Shown here piece after piece: positions 56,080-64,000 of a stretch of 64,000 nucleotides of DNA; positions within the stretch are counted from its first letter, which is position 1, and every line of letters starts with the position of its first letter. Source of the stretch: Pseudomonas sp. CFII64 (lineage in GTDB: Bacteria; Pseudomonadota; Gammaproteobacteria; Pseudomonadales; Pseudomonadaceae); the NCBI RefSeq assembly GCF_000416235.1, contig NZ_ATLO01000012.1, positions 92,666-156,665 of the forward strand. The letters are read 5' to 3'. The position numbers and the translations under genes were made by a program. The notes under the pieces were generated by a model that worked only from the letters and a program-made list of their open reading frames with translations, searched no databases and had not been told where the DNA came from.

Positions 56080-56853
56080 TCAGCCCGGGTAACCCAGTTC
56101 GCGGCTGATTCGCGCCCTGCATTCGAGCAACAGCCGCTGGAAATGGTCTTGTGCGCCTTCGGGGTCCATGACTGCATCGGGGCCGGAGAGGTTGATGGCG
56201 GCGACCACCTGAGCGTTGTGATCCTTGACCGACGTGGCAATCGCGGTGGAGTAATCGGAGCGGTGCAGTACCCAGCCACGATTGCGGTCGGCGGCGATCA
56301 GGCTTTGCAGTTCCGGCAAGGTGCGCGGGGCGGGGGCCGGGTAATCATCCAGGCGCACATGCTGATAAAGCTGAGCCAGCGCGGTTTCGTTCAGGGCGGT
56401 GAGCAGCATGCGGCCCATGGCGGTGCAGTGGCAGGCGATGCGGGTGCCGACGGGAATATTCACCGACAGCCGTTGCGCAGCGAAGGCGCGGAACAGATAC
56501 AGACTGTCGGTCTGCTCGCGAATGCTCAGGTGGCAGGACAGCGATGTGCGATCACGCAACAGGTTCAGGTGCGGCATCGCCACTTCGACGATGTCGCGGC
56601 TGGCCAGATAACTGAAACCATCGCTGATCACCCGTGCACCCAGCTCATAGTGGGTATTGAGTTTGTTGAGGTAACCCATGTTGGTCAGGGTAAACAGAAT
56701 CCGGTAAACCGCCGAGGTGCTGACGCCAAGGCGTTCGGCGATTTCATTGATGCTCAGCGTGCGGGTCCGGGCGTTGAACATGCCCAGCACGCTCAAGCCC
56801 CGAGCCAGGGCCGGGACGCTGTAGTCGGTGTCTTTTTCCGGGGTTTCGAGCAT
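56080..56853 (-). CDS. IclR-family regulator next to the sox operon
   Basis: A 257-residue IclR-type regulator: winged helix-turn-helix (about 10-70, SINEIAERLGVSTSAVYRIL) and effector domain (about 80-250). It is 66 bp downstream of soxG on the same strand and probably controls the purU-folD-soxBDAG operon. The ATG at 56853 has a weak GGA upstream; the frame opens with TTG at 56865. Confidence 0.87.
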   Translation of the reverse strand: MLETPEKDTDYSVPALARGLSVLGMFNARTRTLSINEIAERLGVSTSAVYRILFTLTNMGYLNKLNTHYELGARVISDGFSYLASRDIVEVAMPHLNLLRDRTSLSCHLSIREQTDSLYLFRAFAAQRLSVNIPVGTRIACHCTAMGRMLLTALNETALAQLYQHVRLDDYPAPAPRTLPELQSLIAADRNRGWVLHRSDYSTAIATSVKDHNAQVVAAINLSGPDAVMDPEGAQDHFQRLLLECRARISRELGYPG

Positions 56854-56919
56854 GATTGATTCCAATTATTGTTCGCGAGCGCCCCACCATTGAACTGAAA
56901 TGCTCCAACTTATCCGTAT

Positions 56920-57507
56920 TTACGCCACACCCAGCTCCAGCAACTTGCCGTCAAACTCGCCCATGGCATCCAGCAGCGCGCCTTTGAAGTAGTCGAGGGA
57001 CGCGCGGTCGCAGAGAATCTGAAACGCGGGGAGTTCTGCCGATCCCAGGTTGATCACGATCACATTGATCCGCGCTGCCGACGTCTGCGCCACGGCGCCG
57101 GGGGCGAAGGCTTGCGGGCGCAGGTCGACGCCGCAGAGCTTGGCCATGACCTCGGACACATGCAGCCCGCTCAATTGCAGCCACGCATGGCTGTCCTGCC
57201 GAGGCAGCAGGTAGTTGGCGCTGTGATCCAGTTCCCAGCGCGCTTCTTCATCGGCAATGCGCTGGCCGCGATCCTCAAGGCTGCCCAGAATCAGGTATTC
57301 GGTCTGCGACAATCGCGCCACATGGCTGCCGTCGGCCTGGGTCACGGCCCGGTTCGGCGCATCCGGCAGGAAGAATCCACGCGTGCCGAGGTATTCGGCG
57401 CTCTGCTGGCCGCGAAAGCCGACGCGCGGCACGTCGGTCAAATCGATCAAGGCGCAGGGTTGAAGCGGGCTGAGCCCGATGTGACGTTCGGCTTGCAGGC
57501 TGGACAT
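56920..57507 (-). CDS. soxG: Sarcosine oxidase-type gamma subunit
   Basis: A 195-residue gamma subunit, folate-domain-like (related to GcvT), which helps hold the heterotetrameric sarcosine oxidase together. Recognisable segments are LPRQDSHAWLQLSGLHVSEVMAKLCGVD and SLDYFKGALLDAMGEF. Starts 3 bp after the soxA stop with AGGAG before it. Sequence fits either sarcosine oxidase or N-methylglutamate-dehydrogenase MgdD-type proteins. Confidence 0.85.
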   Translation of the reverse strand: MSSLQAERHIGLSPLQPCALIDLTDVPRVGFRGQQSAEYLGTRGFFLPDAPNRAVTQADGSHVARLSQTEYLILGSLEDRGQRIADEEARWELDHSANYLLPRQDSHAWLQLSGLHVSEVMAKLCGVDLRPQAFAPGAVAQTSAARINVIVINLGSAELPAFQILCDRASLDYFKGALLDAMGEFDGKLLELGVA

Positions 57508-57510
57508 GGC

Positions 57511-60417
57511 TCAGAGCTCCTGGCGTTTGGTTTCAGGGTCGAAGAAAGGCAATTGCACCACCGTGGCCTGGACGATTACGCCATCTTCGACGCGAATCGG
57601 AATTTTCTGGCCCGGCTGGCTCTGGTCGAACGCGGCATAAGCCATGCCGATGATCTTGCCCAGGGTTTGTGAGTACTCGCAGGACGTGACGTTGCCGCTG
57701 ATGTCCGGCCCCTTGAGCACCAGATGGCCTTCCAGAGGTTGCGGGCTGTTTTTCGGCAGGCTGAAACCCACCAGTTTGCGTTTCATCGGTTGCGCTTCGA
57801 GGATGTCCACCGAGCGGCGGCCGACGAAGAACGGTTTGGTTCTGCTGACTGCCCAGCCCATGTCGATTTCTGCCGGATGGGTCATGCCATCGGTGTCCTG
57901 GCTGATGATCACGTGGCCTTTTTCCAGGCGCAGCAGGCGCTGGGTTTCGACGCCGAACGGACGCATGTCGAACGCCTTGCCCGCTTCGGTCAGCGCATCC
58001 CAGAGTTGCAGCGCGTGACGCGCCGGAACGTGAATTTCATAACCCAGCTCACCGACAAAACCCACGCGCAACAGGCGCGCCTTGATCCCGGCAACGGTGC
58101 CTGAGCGAACGCCCAGATACGGAAAGGCTTCGGCCGACAAGTCCAGGTCGGTGCAGACTTGCTCCAGCACTTTGCGCGAATCGGGACCGGCCACGTTCAC
58201 TGCCGAAATCGCCGCCGTGACGTTGGCGATGTCGACGTCGAGGCGCCATTGAGCGTTCCACTTGAGCATCTGCTGATAGATGCGATCCACGCCGCTGGTG
58301 GTGGCGGTGACGTAGAAGTGATTCTCGGCGAAGCGCGCGCACACGCCGTCGTCGATGACCACGCCCTGTTCGTTGGTCATCAGCGCATAACGCGAGCGGC
58401 CAATCGGCTGCTTGAGGAAGGCGAAGGTGTACATGCGATTGAGCAGCTCGGCGGCGTCCGGACCGCGGACATCCAGGCCGCCCAGGGTCGAGACATCGAT
58501 GATGCCGACCTTGTTGCGCACATGCAGCGCTTCGGCCTGCATGCATTTATCTCGTTCATTGGCTTTGCCGTAATAGGCGGGGCGCTGCCAGATGCCGGCG
58601 GGCATCATTTTTGCGCCGGCTTCTATATGCCGCTTGTGCATTGGCGTCTGGCGGTAGGGGTCAAACGCCCGGCCGGCAACGTGGGCCAGTTTTTCCGCTT
58701 CGAAAGGCGGGCGGGCGGTGGTGACCCCGGTTTCGCTGATGCTGCGCTGAGTTGAAGACGCCACCAGGCGCGCGGTCGGCAACGCCGAGTGGCGGCCTTG
58801 TGACGGGCCCATGCCCACGGTCGAATAACGTTTGACCAGCTGGATGTCGCGATAACCGATTTTGGTGGCGTTGATGATGTCACGCACTTGCAGATCTTCA
58901 TCGAAATCGACGAAATCCTTGCCTTTGGGGTGCGGGAAGATCGGCCACGGGAAGTTGACCTGGGCCTCGGTGCGCAACGGCAGCGGGCTGGCGTTCAGAT
59001 CCAGATGCAACGCAGCGACGATGTGCGCTGTGGCGTGAATGGCATCGGCCAGCACGTTGTCCAGGGCGTGATAACCATTGGCGGAACCGGCAACGCTGAG
59101 GTTTTTTGGCAGGCCGCTGAGGGTGAATTCCGCGTGTTGGTCGTCGTAGCTGAGTTTGCCGCCCGCCTGACACAACAACTGGTAGACCGGCATGTAGCCG
59201 CCGGACATGCACAGCAAATCGCAGTCCAGCAGTAAGCCACTGCTGGCGACCTGACCCTGGCCGGTGATCTTGCGCAGGTCCACGCTCGTGACATGGCGCA
59301 TGCCTTTTTCATGCAGCGCTTCGTAAACCGTGCTGCCCAGATGGCAGGTGATACCACGCTGTTCCAGGGCCAGCAGCAGTGCACGATCCACTGGATTGGC
59401 GCGCATATCCACCAACGCCGCCACTTCCACACCTTGCTCGTGCAGGTCCAGCGCGGCCAGATAACCGTCGTCATTGCCGGTCAGCACCACCGCACGTTTG
59501 CCCGGCTTGACGGCGTACAGCTTCATCAAACGCTGGGCGGCGCTGGTCAGCATCACGCCGGGCAAGTCGTTGTTGCGGAAAATCACCGGCTGATCGAACG
59601 AACCGCTGGCGATCAGGCATTGCGTCGCGCGCACCTTGTACATGCGCTTGCCCTGAATCACCGGCAAATAGTTGTCGGTGAACCAGGCGTTGCAGGTGGC
59701 TTGCTTGAGCACGCGAATGTTGGCGTGACCTTCAACGGCGTCCACCAGTTCGCGGCGCAGGGTTTCAGCGCGCTGGCCGTCGATATCGAAGCGTGCGTAA
59801 TTTAGCGAGCCGCCAAGAATCGGTTGTTGCTCGATCAGCAGCACCTTGGCGCCGGCGTTGGCGGCGGTCAATGCGGCCTGCAAACCAGCCGGCCCGGCAC
59901 CGATGACTGCCAGATCGGTGAACAGATACGCCTTGTCGTAATACTCGGGCTGGAATTTCAGGTCGAGCACGCCGAGCCCGGCTTTCTTGCGGATAATCGG
60001 CTCCCAGACTTTCCACATGCCCTTGGGCTTGTAGAACGAACGGTAATAGAAGCCCACCGGCATGAATTTGGAGAACTTGCCCAGATAGGCGTCTTTGTCG
60101 TTATCGAGCGAGCCGTTGAAGTTCTGGCCGCTGGCTTGCAAACCTTCTTGCAGGGCGAATGAGTCTGCCAGCACATTGGGCTCGTGGGGCAACTGGATCA
60201 GGGTATTGGCGTCTTGCCCGGCCATGGTCAGCGGACCGCGTGGCCGGTGGTATTTGAATGAGCGCGACAGCAAAAAACGCCCGTTGGCGAGCAGGGCGCT
60301 GGCGATGCTGTCGCCCTCAAAACCTTGATACTGCTGATTGTCGAAGCTGAAACTCAGCGGCTGATTGCGATCGATCAGCAAACCCATGGGGGCGGGCAGG
60401 CGGTTGAGCATGCTCAT
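57511..60417 (-). CDS. soxA: Sarcosine oxidase-type alpha subunit
   Basis: A 968-residue alpha subunit, slightly shorter than usual (about 1000). N-terminal 2Fe-2S-like fold segment with SFKYHRPRGPLTMAGQDANT, then an NAD-binding Rossmann part (LAVIGAGPAGLQAALTAANAG), then a GcvT-like folate-binding C-terminal half (from about residue 590, with GEIGYEI-type VGELGYEIHVP). It binds NAD+ and tetrahydrofolate and passes electrons and the one-carbon unit. The ATG overlaps the soxD stop (ATGA); the long upstream frame to 60708 is a shadow of soxD. Confidence 0.92.
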   Translation of the reverse strand: MSMLNRLPAPMGLLIDRNQPLSFSFDNQQYQGFEGDSIASALLANGRFLLSRSFKYHRPRGPLTMAGQDANTLIQLPHEPNVLADSFALQEGLQASGQNFNGSLDNDKDAYLGKFSKFMPVGFYYRSFYKPKGMWKVWEPIIRKKAGLGVLDLKFQPEYYDKAYLFTDLAVIGAGPAGLQAALTAANAGAKVLLIEQQPILGGSLNYARFDIDGQRAETLRRELVDAVEGHANIRVLKQATCNAWFTDNYLPVIQGKRMYKVRATQCLIASGSFDQPVIFRNNDLPGVMLTSAAQRLMKLYAVKPGKRAVVLTGNDDGYLAALDLHEQGVEVAALVDMRANPVDRALLLALEQRGITCHLGSTVYEALHEKGMRHVTSVDLRKITGQGQVASSGLLLDCDLLCMSGGYMPVYQLLCQAGGKLSYDDQHAEFTLSGLPKNLSVAGSANGYHALDNVLADAIHATAHIVAALHLDLNASPLPLRTEAQVNFPWPIFPHPKGKDFVDFDEDLQVRDIINATKIGYRDIQLVKRYSTVGMGPSQGRHSALPTARLVASSTQRSISETGVTTARPPFEAEKLAHVAGRAFDPYRQTPMHKRHIEAGAKMMPAGIWQRPAYYGKANERDKCMQAEALHVRNKVGIIDVSTLGGLDVRGPDAAELLNRMYTFAFLKQPIGRSRYALMTNEQGVVIDDGVCARFAENHFYVTATTSGVDRIYQQMLKWNAQWRLDVDIANVTAAISAVNVAGPDSRKVLEQVCTDLDLSAEAFPYLGVRSGTVAGIKARLLRVGFVGELGYEIHVPARHALQLWDALTEAGKAFDMRPFGVETQRLLRLEKGHVIISQDTDGMTHPAEIDMGWAVSRTKPFFVGRRSVDILEAQPMKRKLVGFSLPKNSPQPLEGHLVLKGPDISGNVTSCEYSQTLGKIIGMAYAAFDQSQPGQKIPIRVEDGVIVQATVVQLPFFDPETKRQEL

Positions 60418-60722
60418 CGGGCAATCTCCTTGGCCGGTGCGGGTGACGAAAGTTCGACCCGCGAGGTGAACACTTCCCTGGGATCGAAGGTGCGCAGGAT
60501 TTCGTCTCTGCCGGTGTGGCGTTCCACCAGAAACCAGTAGCTGGACGGCGTATGCATCCACCATTCGCGGACTACGCCTAGCGTGTCTTCGCAATTGAAC
60601 ACGTAGTCGGCCCATTCGCCGTCGGTGCAGGTGGCCGCGTCCGGCATGTGTTTGAATTCGCCGCCGTAGGTGAACTCGGTGATGTTGCGCGGCCCATTGA
60701 GCGGGCAATTCATGACTTTCAT
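60414..60722 (-). CDS. soxD: Sarcosine oxidase-type delta subunit with altered zinc site
   Basis: A 102-residue delta subunit. In the Stenotrophomonas sarcosine oxidase this subunit binds zinc through C6, C9, H59 and C63. Here C6 and the His (H57) are kept, but the second Cys is N9 (NCPLNGPRN) and the last is S61 (H57-x3-S61). So the usual four-ligand zinc site cannot form. The rest of the fold (FTYGGEFKHMP, CTDGEWADYVF) is normal. The AAGGA lies eight bases before the ATG at 60722. Overlaps soxA. Confidence 0.85.
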   Translation of the reverse strand: MKVMNCPLNGPRNITEFTYGGEFKHMPDAATCTDGEWADYVFNCEDTLGVVREWWMHTPSSYWFLVERHTGRDEILRTFDPREVFTSRVELSSPAPAKEIAR

Positions 60723-60747
60723 AGTGCGTTCCTTACTCAATGGCGGG

Positions 60748-61989
60748 TCAGTGACTGGCCGCAGTGGCGCCCATTTCGTTGACTTGCTGGAAGGTCGAAA
60801 ACCGTTCCAGGCCGAACGGCTTGATCAGCTCCGGAGTCTTGCCGCCACTGGCCACCAGCTCGGCCATGGTCTTGCCGCAGATTGGCGTGGCCTTGAAGCC
60901 CCAGGTGCCCCAACCGGCGTCCAGGTAGTAATTTTTCACCGGTGAAAGGCCCATGATCGGGCTGTAATCCGGGGTCATGTCGGTGATCCCGGCCCACTGG
61001 CGCATCAACTTGGCGTTGGCCAGGAACGGGAACATCTCGATGGCGTGGGCCAGCAGGCTTTCCTTCAAATCCAGGGTGGAACGGGTGTTGAACAGCGGAT
61101 ACGGATCGGAACCTCCGCCGAACACCACTTCGCCGCGACTGGTCTGCTGCACGTAGCAGTGCAGGGCGGACGAACTGACCAGTGGATCGAGGAACGGCTT
61201 GAACGGCTGAGTGACCATGGCTTGCAGCGGGAACGTCTGGATTGGCGAGCGAATCCCGGCTTTCTTCATCAGTTGCGAACTCATGCCCGCCACGGCCTGC
61301 ACCGCGCATCCGCATTGGATCGTGCCGCGATTGGTCTTGACGGCAGTGATGGTGCCGTTTTCGATGATCAGCTCCTGGACTTCCGTGAGCTGATGGATTT
61401 CCACGCCACGCTTGGCCGCTTGCTTGGCGTAACCCCAGGCCACCGCATCGTGGCGCGCGGTGGCGCCGTCCATGTGCCAGAGCCCGGCGAGTACCGGAAT
61501 GTGGCCCGGATCGAGGTTCAATGAAGGCACCAGCTCGCGAATCTGCTGACGGTCGATCATCTCGGTGCGGCCGCCGAAATGCTTGTTCACTTCAGCGCGC
61601 TGGCGGAACGAGCGTACCGTCGCGTCGGTGTGGGCCAGGGTCAGCTGGCCTCGGTGCGAGTACATGATGTTGAAATCGAATTCGTTGGAAAGGCCCTCGA
61701 ACATCCGCACCGATTCAGCGTAGAACTTCACACCTTCGCTGGTCAGGTAATTGGAGCGAATCACCGCCGTGTTGCGCGCCGTATTGCCGCCACCCAGATA
61801 GCCTTTTTCCAGCACCGCAATGTTGGTGATGCCGTGGTACTTTGACAGGTAGTAAGCGGTGGCCAGGCCATGACCGCCGCCGCCGATGATCACCACGTCA
61901 TAGGACGATTTGAGTTCCTTGGGCGGTGGCAGGTCGACGTCTACCGGGTATTCCGAGCTGAGCCCGTATTTCAATAGATTGAAAGGCAT
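60748..61989 (-). CDS. soxB: Sarcosine oxidase-type beta subunit
   Basis: A 413-residue catalytic flavoprotein subunit. FAD motif: [19 protein letters not shown] at about 32-50, and [16 protein letters not shown]180 in [12 protein letters not shown] corresponds to the histidine that carries covalent FMN in heterotetrameric sarcosine oxidase. The start overlaps the end of folD by 19 bases. It forms the operon with soxD, soxA and soxG. Oxidises sarcosine or another N-methyl amino acid. Confidence 0.92.
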   Translation of the reverse strand: MPFNLLKYGLSSEYPVDVDLPPPKELKSSYDVVIIGGGGHGLATAYYLSKYHGITNIAVLEKGYLGGGNTARNTAVIRSNYLTSEGVKFYAESVRMFEGLSNEFDFNIMYSHRGQLTLAHTDATVRSFRQRAEVNKHFGGRTEMIDRQQIRELVPSLNLDPGHIPVLAGLWHMDGATARHDAVAWGYAKQAAKRGVEIHQLTEVQELIIENGTITAVKTNRGTIQCGCAVQAVAGMSSQLMKKAGIRSPIQTFPLQAMVTQPFKPFLDPLVSSSALHCYVQQTSRGEVVFGGGSDPYPLFNTRSTLDLKESLLAHAIEMFPFLANAKLMRQWAGITDMTPDYSPIMGLSPVKNYYLDAGWGTWGFKATPICGKTMAELVASGGKTPELIKPFGLERFSTFQQVNEMGATAASH

Positions 61990-62876
61990 ACGGCCTCCGA
62001 TTGGCTGCGTTGCGCTTGGGCCTGCTGCAAGGCAGCGGTGACCGTGTTTTTCATCAGGAAGGCGATGGTCATCGGGCCGACGCCACCGGGCACCGGGGTG
62101 ATGGCCGAGACCTGGGGCAGGGCGCTGTCAAAGTCCACGTCGCCCACCAGCCGACTGCGGCCTTGGTCATCGATGCGGTTGATGCCGACGTCGATCACCA
62201 CTGCGCCGGGTTTGAGCCAGCTGGCGTCGATCAAGCGTGGCTTGCCGACGGCGGCAATCACAATGTCGGCCAGCTGACACAGCGACTTGGCATCGGTGCT
62301 GCGTGAATGCACCACCGTTACCGAACAATGGGCCTGAAGCAGCAGGGCGGCCATGGGTTTACCGACGATATTGGAGCGGCCGATGACCACTGCGTGCTTG
62401 CCGCTCAAGTCGCCGCAGGCCTCGCGCAACAGATACATGCAGCCACTGGGCGTGCAGGGCGTCAGCACGTCGCGGCCCTGACTCAGGCCGCCGACGTTTT
62501 CGCTGTGAAATCCGTCGACGTCCTTGCGCGGATCAATGGCCTGCAAAGCACGGGCTTCTTCAATGTGCGCCGGTAATGGCAGCTGCAAGAGGATGCCGTT
62601 GACGCCGGGGTCGGCGTTGAGTTCAGCGATCACGTTGAGCAGCTGCGCCTGGGAGGTGTCGGTGCCCAGGCGATATTCCAGAGAGCGAATGCCGGCCTCT
62701 TCGGCGCGCAGGATCTTGTTGCGCACGTAGACCTGACTGGCCGGATCTTCACCCAGCAGAATCACTGCCAACGCCGGTTCGATGCCGTCGCGTTTCAGCG
62801 TCGCTACGTCTTCCTTCACCTGAGTCAGAACCCGGGCCGCTGCGGCTTTGCCGTCGATCAATTTAGTCGTGCTCAC
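61971..62876 (-). CDS. folD: Methylenetetrahydrofolate dehydrogenase/cyclohydrolase
   Basis: A 301-residue bifunctional FolD (NADP) that converts 5,10-methylene-THF to 10-formyl-THF. Motifs: [14 protein letters not shown] with the catalytic Lys, [11 protein letters not shown], and [18 protein letters not shown]. It starts with GTG overlapping the purU stop and runs 19 bases into soxB. A second folD is expected elsewhere for housekeeping, so this one is probably dedicated to the C1 unit from demethylation. Confidence 0.93.
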   Translation of the reverse strand: MSTTKLIDGKAAAARVLTQVKEDVATLKRDGIEPALAVILLGEDPASQVYVRNKILRAEEAGIRSLEYRLGTDTSQAQLLNVIAELNADPGVNGILLQLPLPAHIEEARALQAIDPRKDVDGFHSENVGGLSQGRDVLTPCTPSGCMYLLREACGDLSGKHAVVIGRSNIVGKPMAALLLQAHCSVTVVHSRSTDAKSLCQLADIVIAAVGKPRLIDASWLKPGAVVIDVGINRIDDQGRSRLVGDVDFDSALPQVSAITPVPGGVGPMTIAFLMKNTVTAALQQAQAQRSQSEAVCLSIY

Positions 62877-63739
62877 CGGAAAATCACCGTTCGATCCTTG
62901 TTGAGGAAAACGCGATGTTCCAGGTGGTATTTAACCGCTTTGGACAGCGCCACGGTTTCGGTATCGCGGCCCATGGCCACCAGATCGGCAGGCAAGTAGG
63001 CGTGATCGACACGCTGCACTTCCTGCTCGATGATCGGACCTTCGTCCAGGTCGCTGGTGACGTAGTGCGCCGTGGCGCCGATCAGTTTCACGCCTCGCTC
63101 GTACGCCTGGTGATAAGGCTTGGCGCCCTTGAAACCCGGCAGGAACGAGTGGTGGATATTGATCGCCCGGCCCGAAAGCTGCTTGCACAGGTCATCGGAC
63201 AGGATCTGCATGTAGCGGGCCAGCACCACCAGTTCGGTGCGGGTGTCGTCCACCACTTTCATCAGCTCGGCTTCCTGAGCGGCCTTGGTGTCCCTGGTCA
63301 CCGGCAGGTAGATAAAACGGATGCCCTCGCGCTCGGCCATGTGCCGCAATTCGAGGTGATTGGAGACGATGGCGGTGATGGTCATGTCCATCTCGCCCTT
63401 GTGGTAGCGGTACAGAAGGTCGGTCAGGCAATGGTCGAACTTGCTGACCATCAGCAGCACACGCATCGGTTCGCGGGTGTCGTGCAATTCCCACTGCATG
63501 GCGAACGCGCTGGCAACGTCATCGAAACCGGCCTTGAGCTGGGTGATGTCGCCTTCATGGCCGTCGTTGAAGCGGAACACCGCGCGCATGAAGAATTTGC
63601 CGCTGAACTCGTCGTCGAACTGCGCCATTTCACCGATGTAGCAGCTGTTGTTCGCTAGGTAGGACGTGACGGCGGCAACGATGCCGGAAGTGGCCGGGCA
63701 GCTGATCTTGAGAATGAAATGGTTCTTTTCGTGTTGCAT
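62873..63739 (-). CDS. purU: Formyltetrahydrofolate deformylase
   Basis: A 288-residue PurU that hydrolyses 10-formyl-THF to formate and THF. An N-terminal ACT domain (about residues 5-85) precedes the formyltransferase fold. The catalytic Asn-His is in [11 protein letters not shown] and the Asp in [15 protein letters not shown] before the ATG at 63739. First gene of the operon purU-folD-soxBDAG; the products of this and folD regenerate folate during N-demethylation. Confidence 0.93.
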   Translation of the reverse strand: MQHEKNHFILKISCPATSGIVAAVTSYLANNSCYIGEMAQFDDEFSGKFFMRAVFRFNDGHEGDITQLKAGFDDVASAFAMQWELHDTREPMRVLLMVSKFDHCLTDLLYRYHKGEMDMTITAIVSNHLELRHMAEREGIRFIYLPVTRDTKAAQEAELMKVVDDTRTELVVLARYMQILSDDLCKQLSGRAINIHHSFLPGFKGAKPYHQAYERGVKLIGATAHYVTSDLDEGPIIEQEVQRVDHAYLPADLVAMGRDTETVALSKAVKYHLEHRVFLNKDRTVIFR

Positions 63740-64000
63740 GGCTTGTCCTCGGGAAGTGGCGGCAGCTCAGCGCAGGGCGAAAAATTCATGGGTGGAAATG
63801 GTTTTCATGGGTGAAAAATAATTCCCTTGAGGAATTAAATATTCACGATGCCGTTTTATAGGCGAAAGGGGATTGTGCGTCTAGATATTTTTGGAAAGTT
63901 TTTTAACTGTCAGGAATTTTTTTGAGTCGACGAGCGCTTCCGATGGGTATTGGGATTGGATTGGATTGTGTACATATCCATTGCTGCGGTAACGGCGGCT
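63740..64000. other. Upstream region of the purU operon
   Basis: About 260 bp to the window end with no gene seen. An AT-rich stretch (63805-63930) likely holds the purU operon promoter. Confidence 0.4.

Noticed and set aside
60418..60708. N-terminal extension of soxA
   Set aside because: This part overlaps soxD in another frame; the ATG at 60417 in an ATGA overlap gives the usual SoxA start.

Overview
The window looks like chromosomal DNA of a fluorescent-group Pseudomonas. Pointers are the benR-benABCD order, REP-type repeats scattered between genes, a Pseudomonas-type DUF2790 exoprotein, a purU-folD-soxBDAG operon, and uniformly GC-rich codon use. I see no rRNA or tRNA genes, no insertion sequence, no phage genes and no CRISPR array.

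Region 1 (1-8864) is aromatic catabolism. It holds the 3' end of a catechol 1,2-dioxygenase gene, benR, the benABCD operon (benzoate to catechol) and, beyond a CHASE4-PAS-GGDEF-EAL c-di-GMP protein, a stand-alone 3-oxoadipate enol-lactonase. Tandem XylS/BenR-type boxes 21 bp apart lie upstream of benA, and Crc/Hfq-type A-rich motifs precede both benR and benA.

Region 2 (8865-19860) is mixed: a GNAT acetyltransferase, katG, a DUF2790 protein, an OsmC-like protein, a membrane desaturase, DUF2934 and small hypothetical genes, a siderophore-type TonB-dependent receptor with a Fur-like box, a divergent LysR regulator, and an SDR oxidoreductase.

Region 3 (about 20050-44600) is a large organosulfur-scavenging island and the most interesting part. 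It has four sulfonate/taurine-type binding proteins, three permease-ATPase pairs, two FMNH2-dependent LLM monooxygenases, a TauD/AtsK-type dioxygenase, an SsuF-like Mop protein, an outer-membrane receptor, and oxidoreductases that could handle the carbon products (2-hydroxyacid dehydrogenase, FMN hydroxyacid oxidase, aldo-keto reductase, adducin-type protein). A tonB-exbB-exbD operon sits at its end. There is no transcription factor and no FMN reductase in the island. A peroxiredoxin-like gene inside it carries an in-frame stop. The likely logic is outer-membrane uptake powered by the local TonB system, ABC import, then oxidative release of sulfite.

Region 4 (44710-51700) holds an EmrAB-OprM-type tripartite efflux operon with a divergent IclR regulator, a DUF1624-type membrane acyltransferase, and a DUF4198 periplasmic protein paired with a TonB-dependent receptor.

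Region 5 (51700-64000) holds that receptor, a dCache chemoreceptor with the amino-acid-binding signature, an IclR regulator, and the purU-folD-soxB-soxD-soxA-soxG operon. The operon would oxidise sarcosine or a related N-methyl amino acid and process the released one-carbon unit to formate. Its delta subunit lacks two of the four usual zinc ligands.
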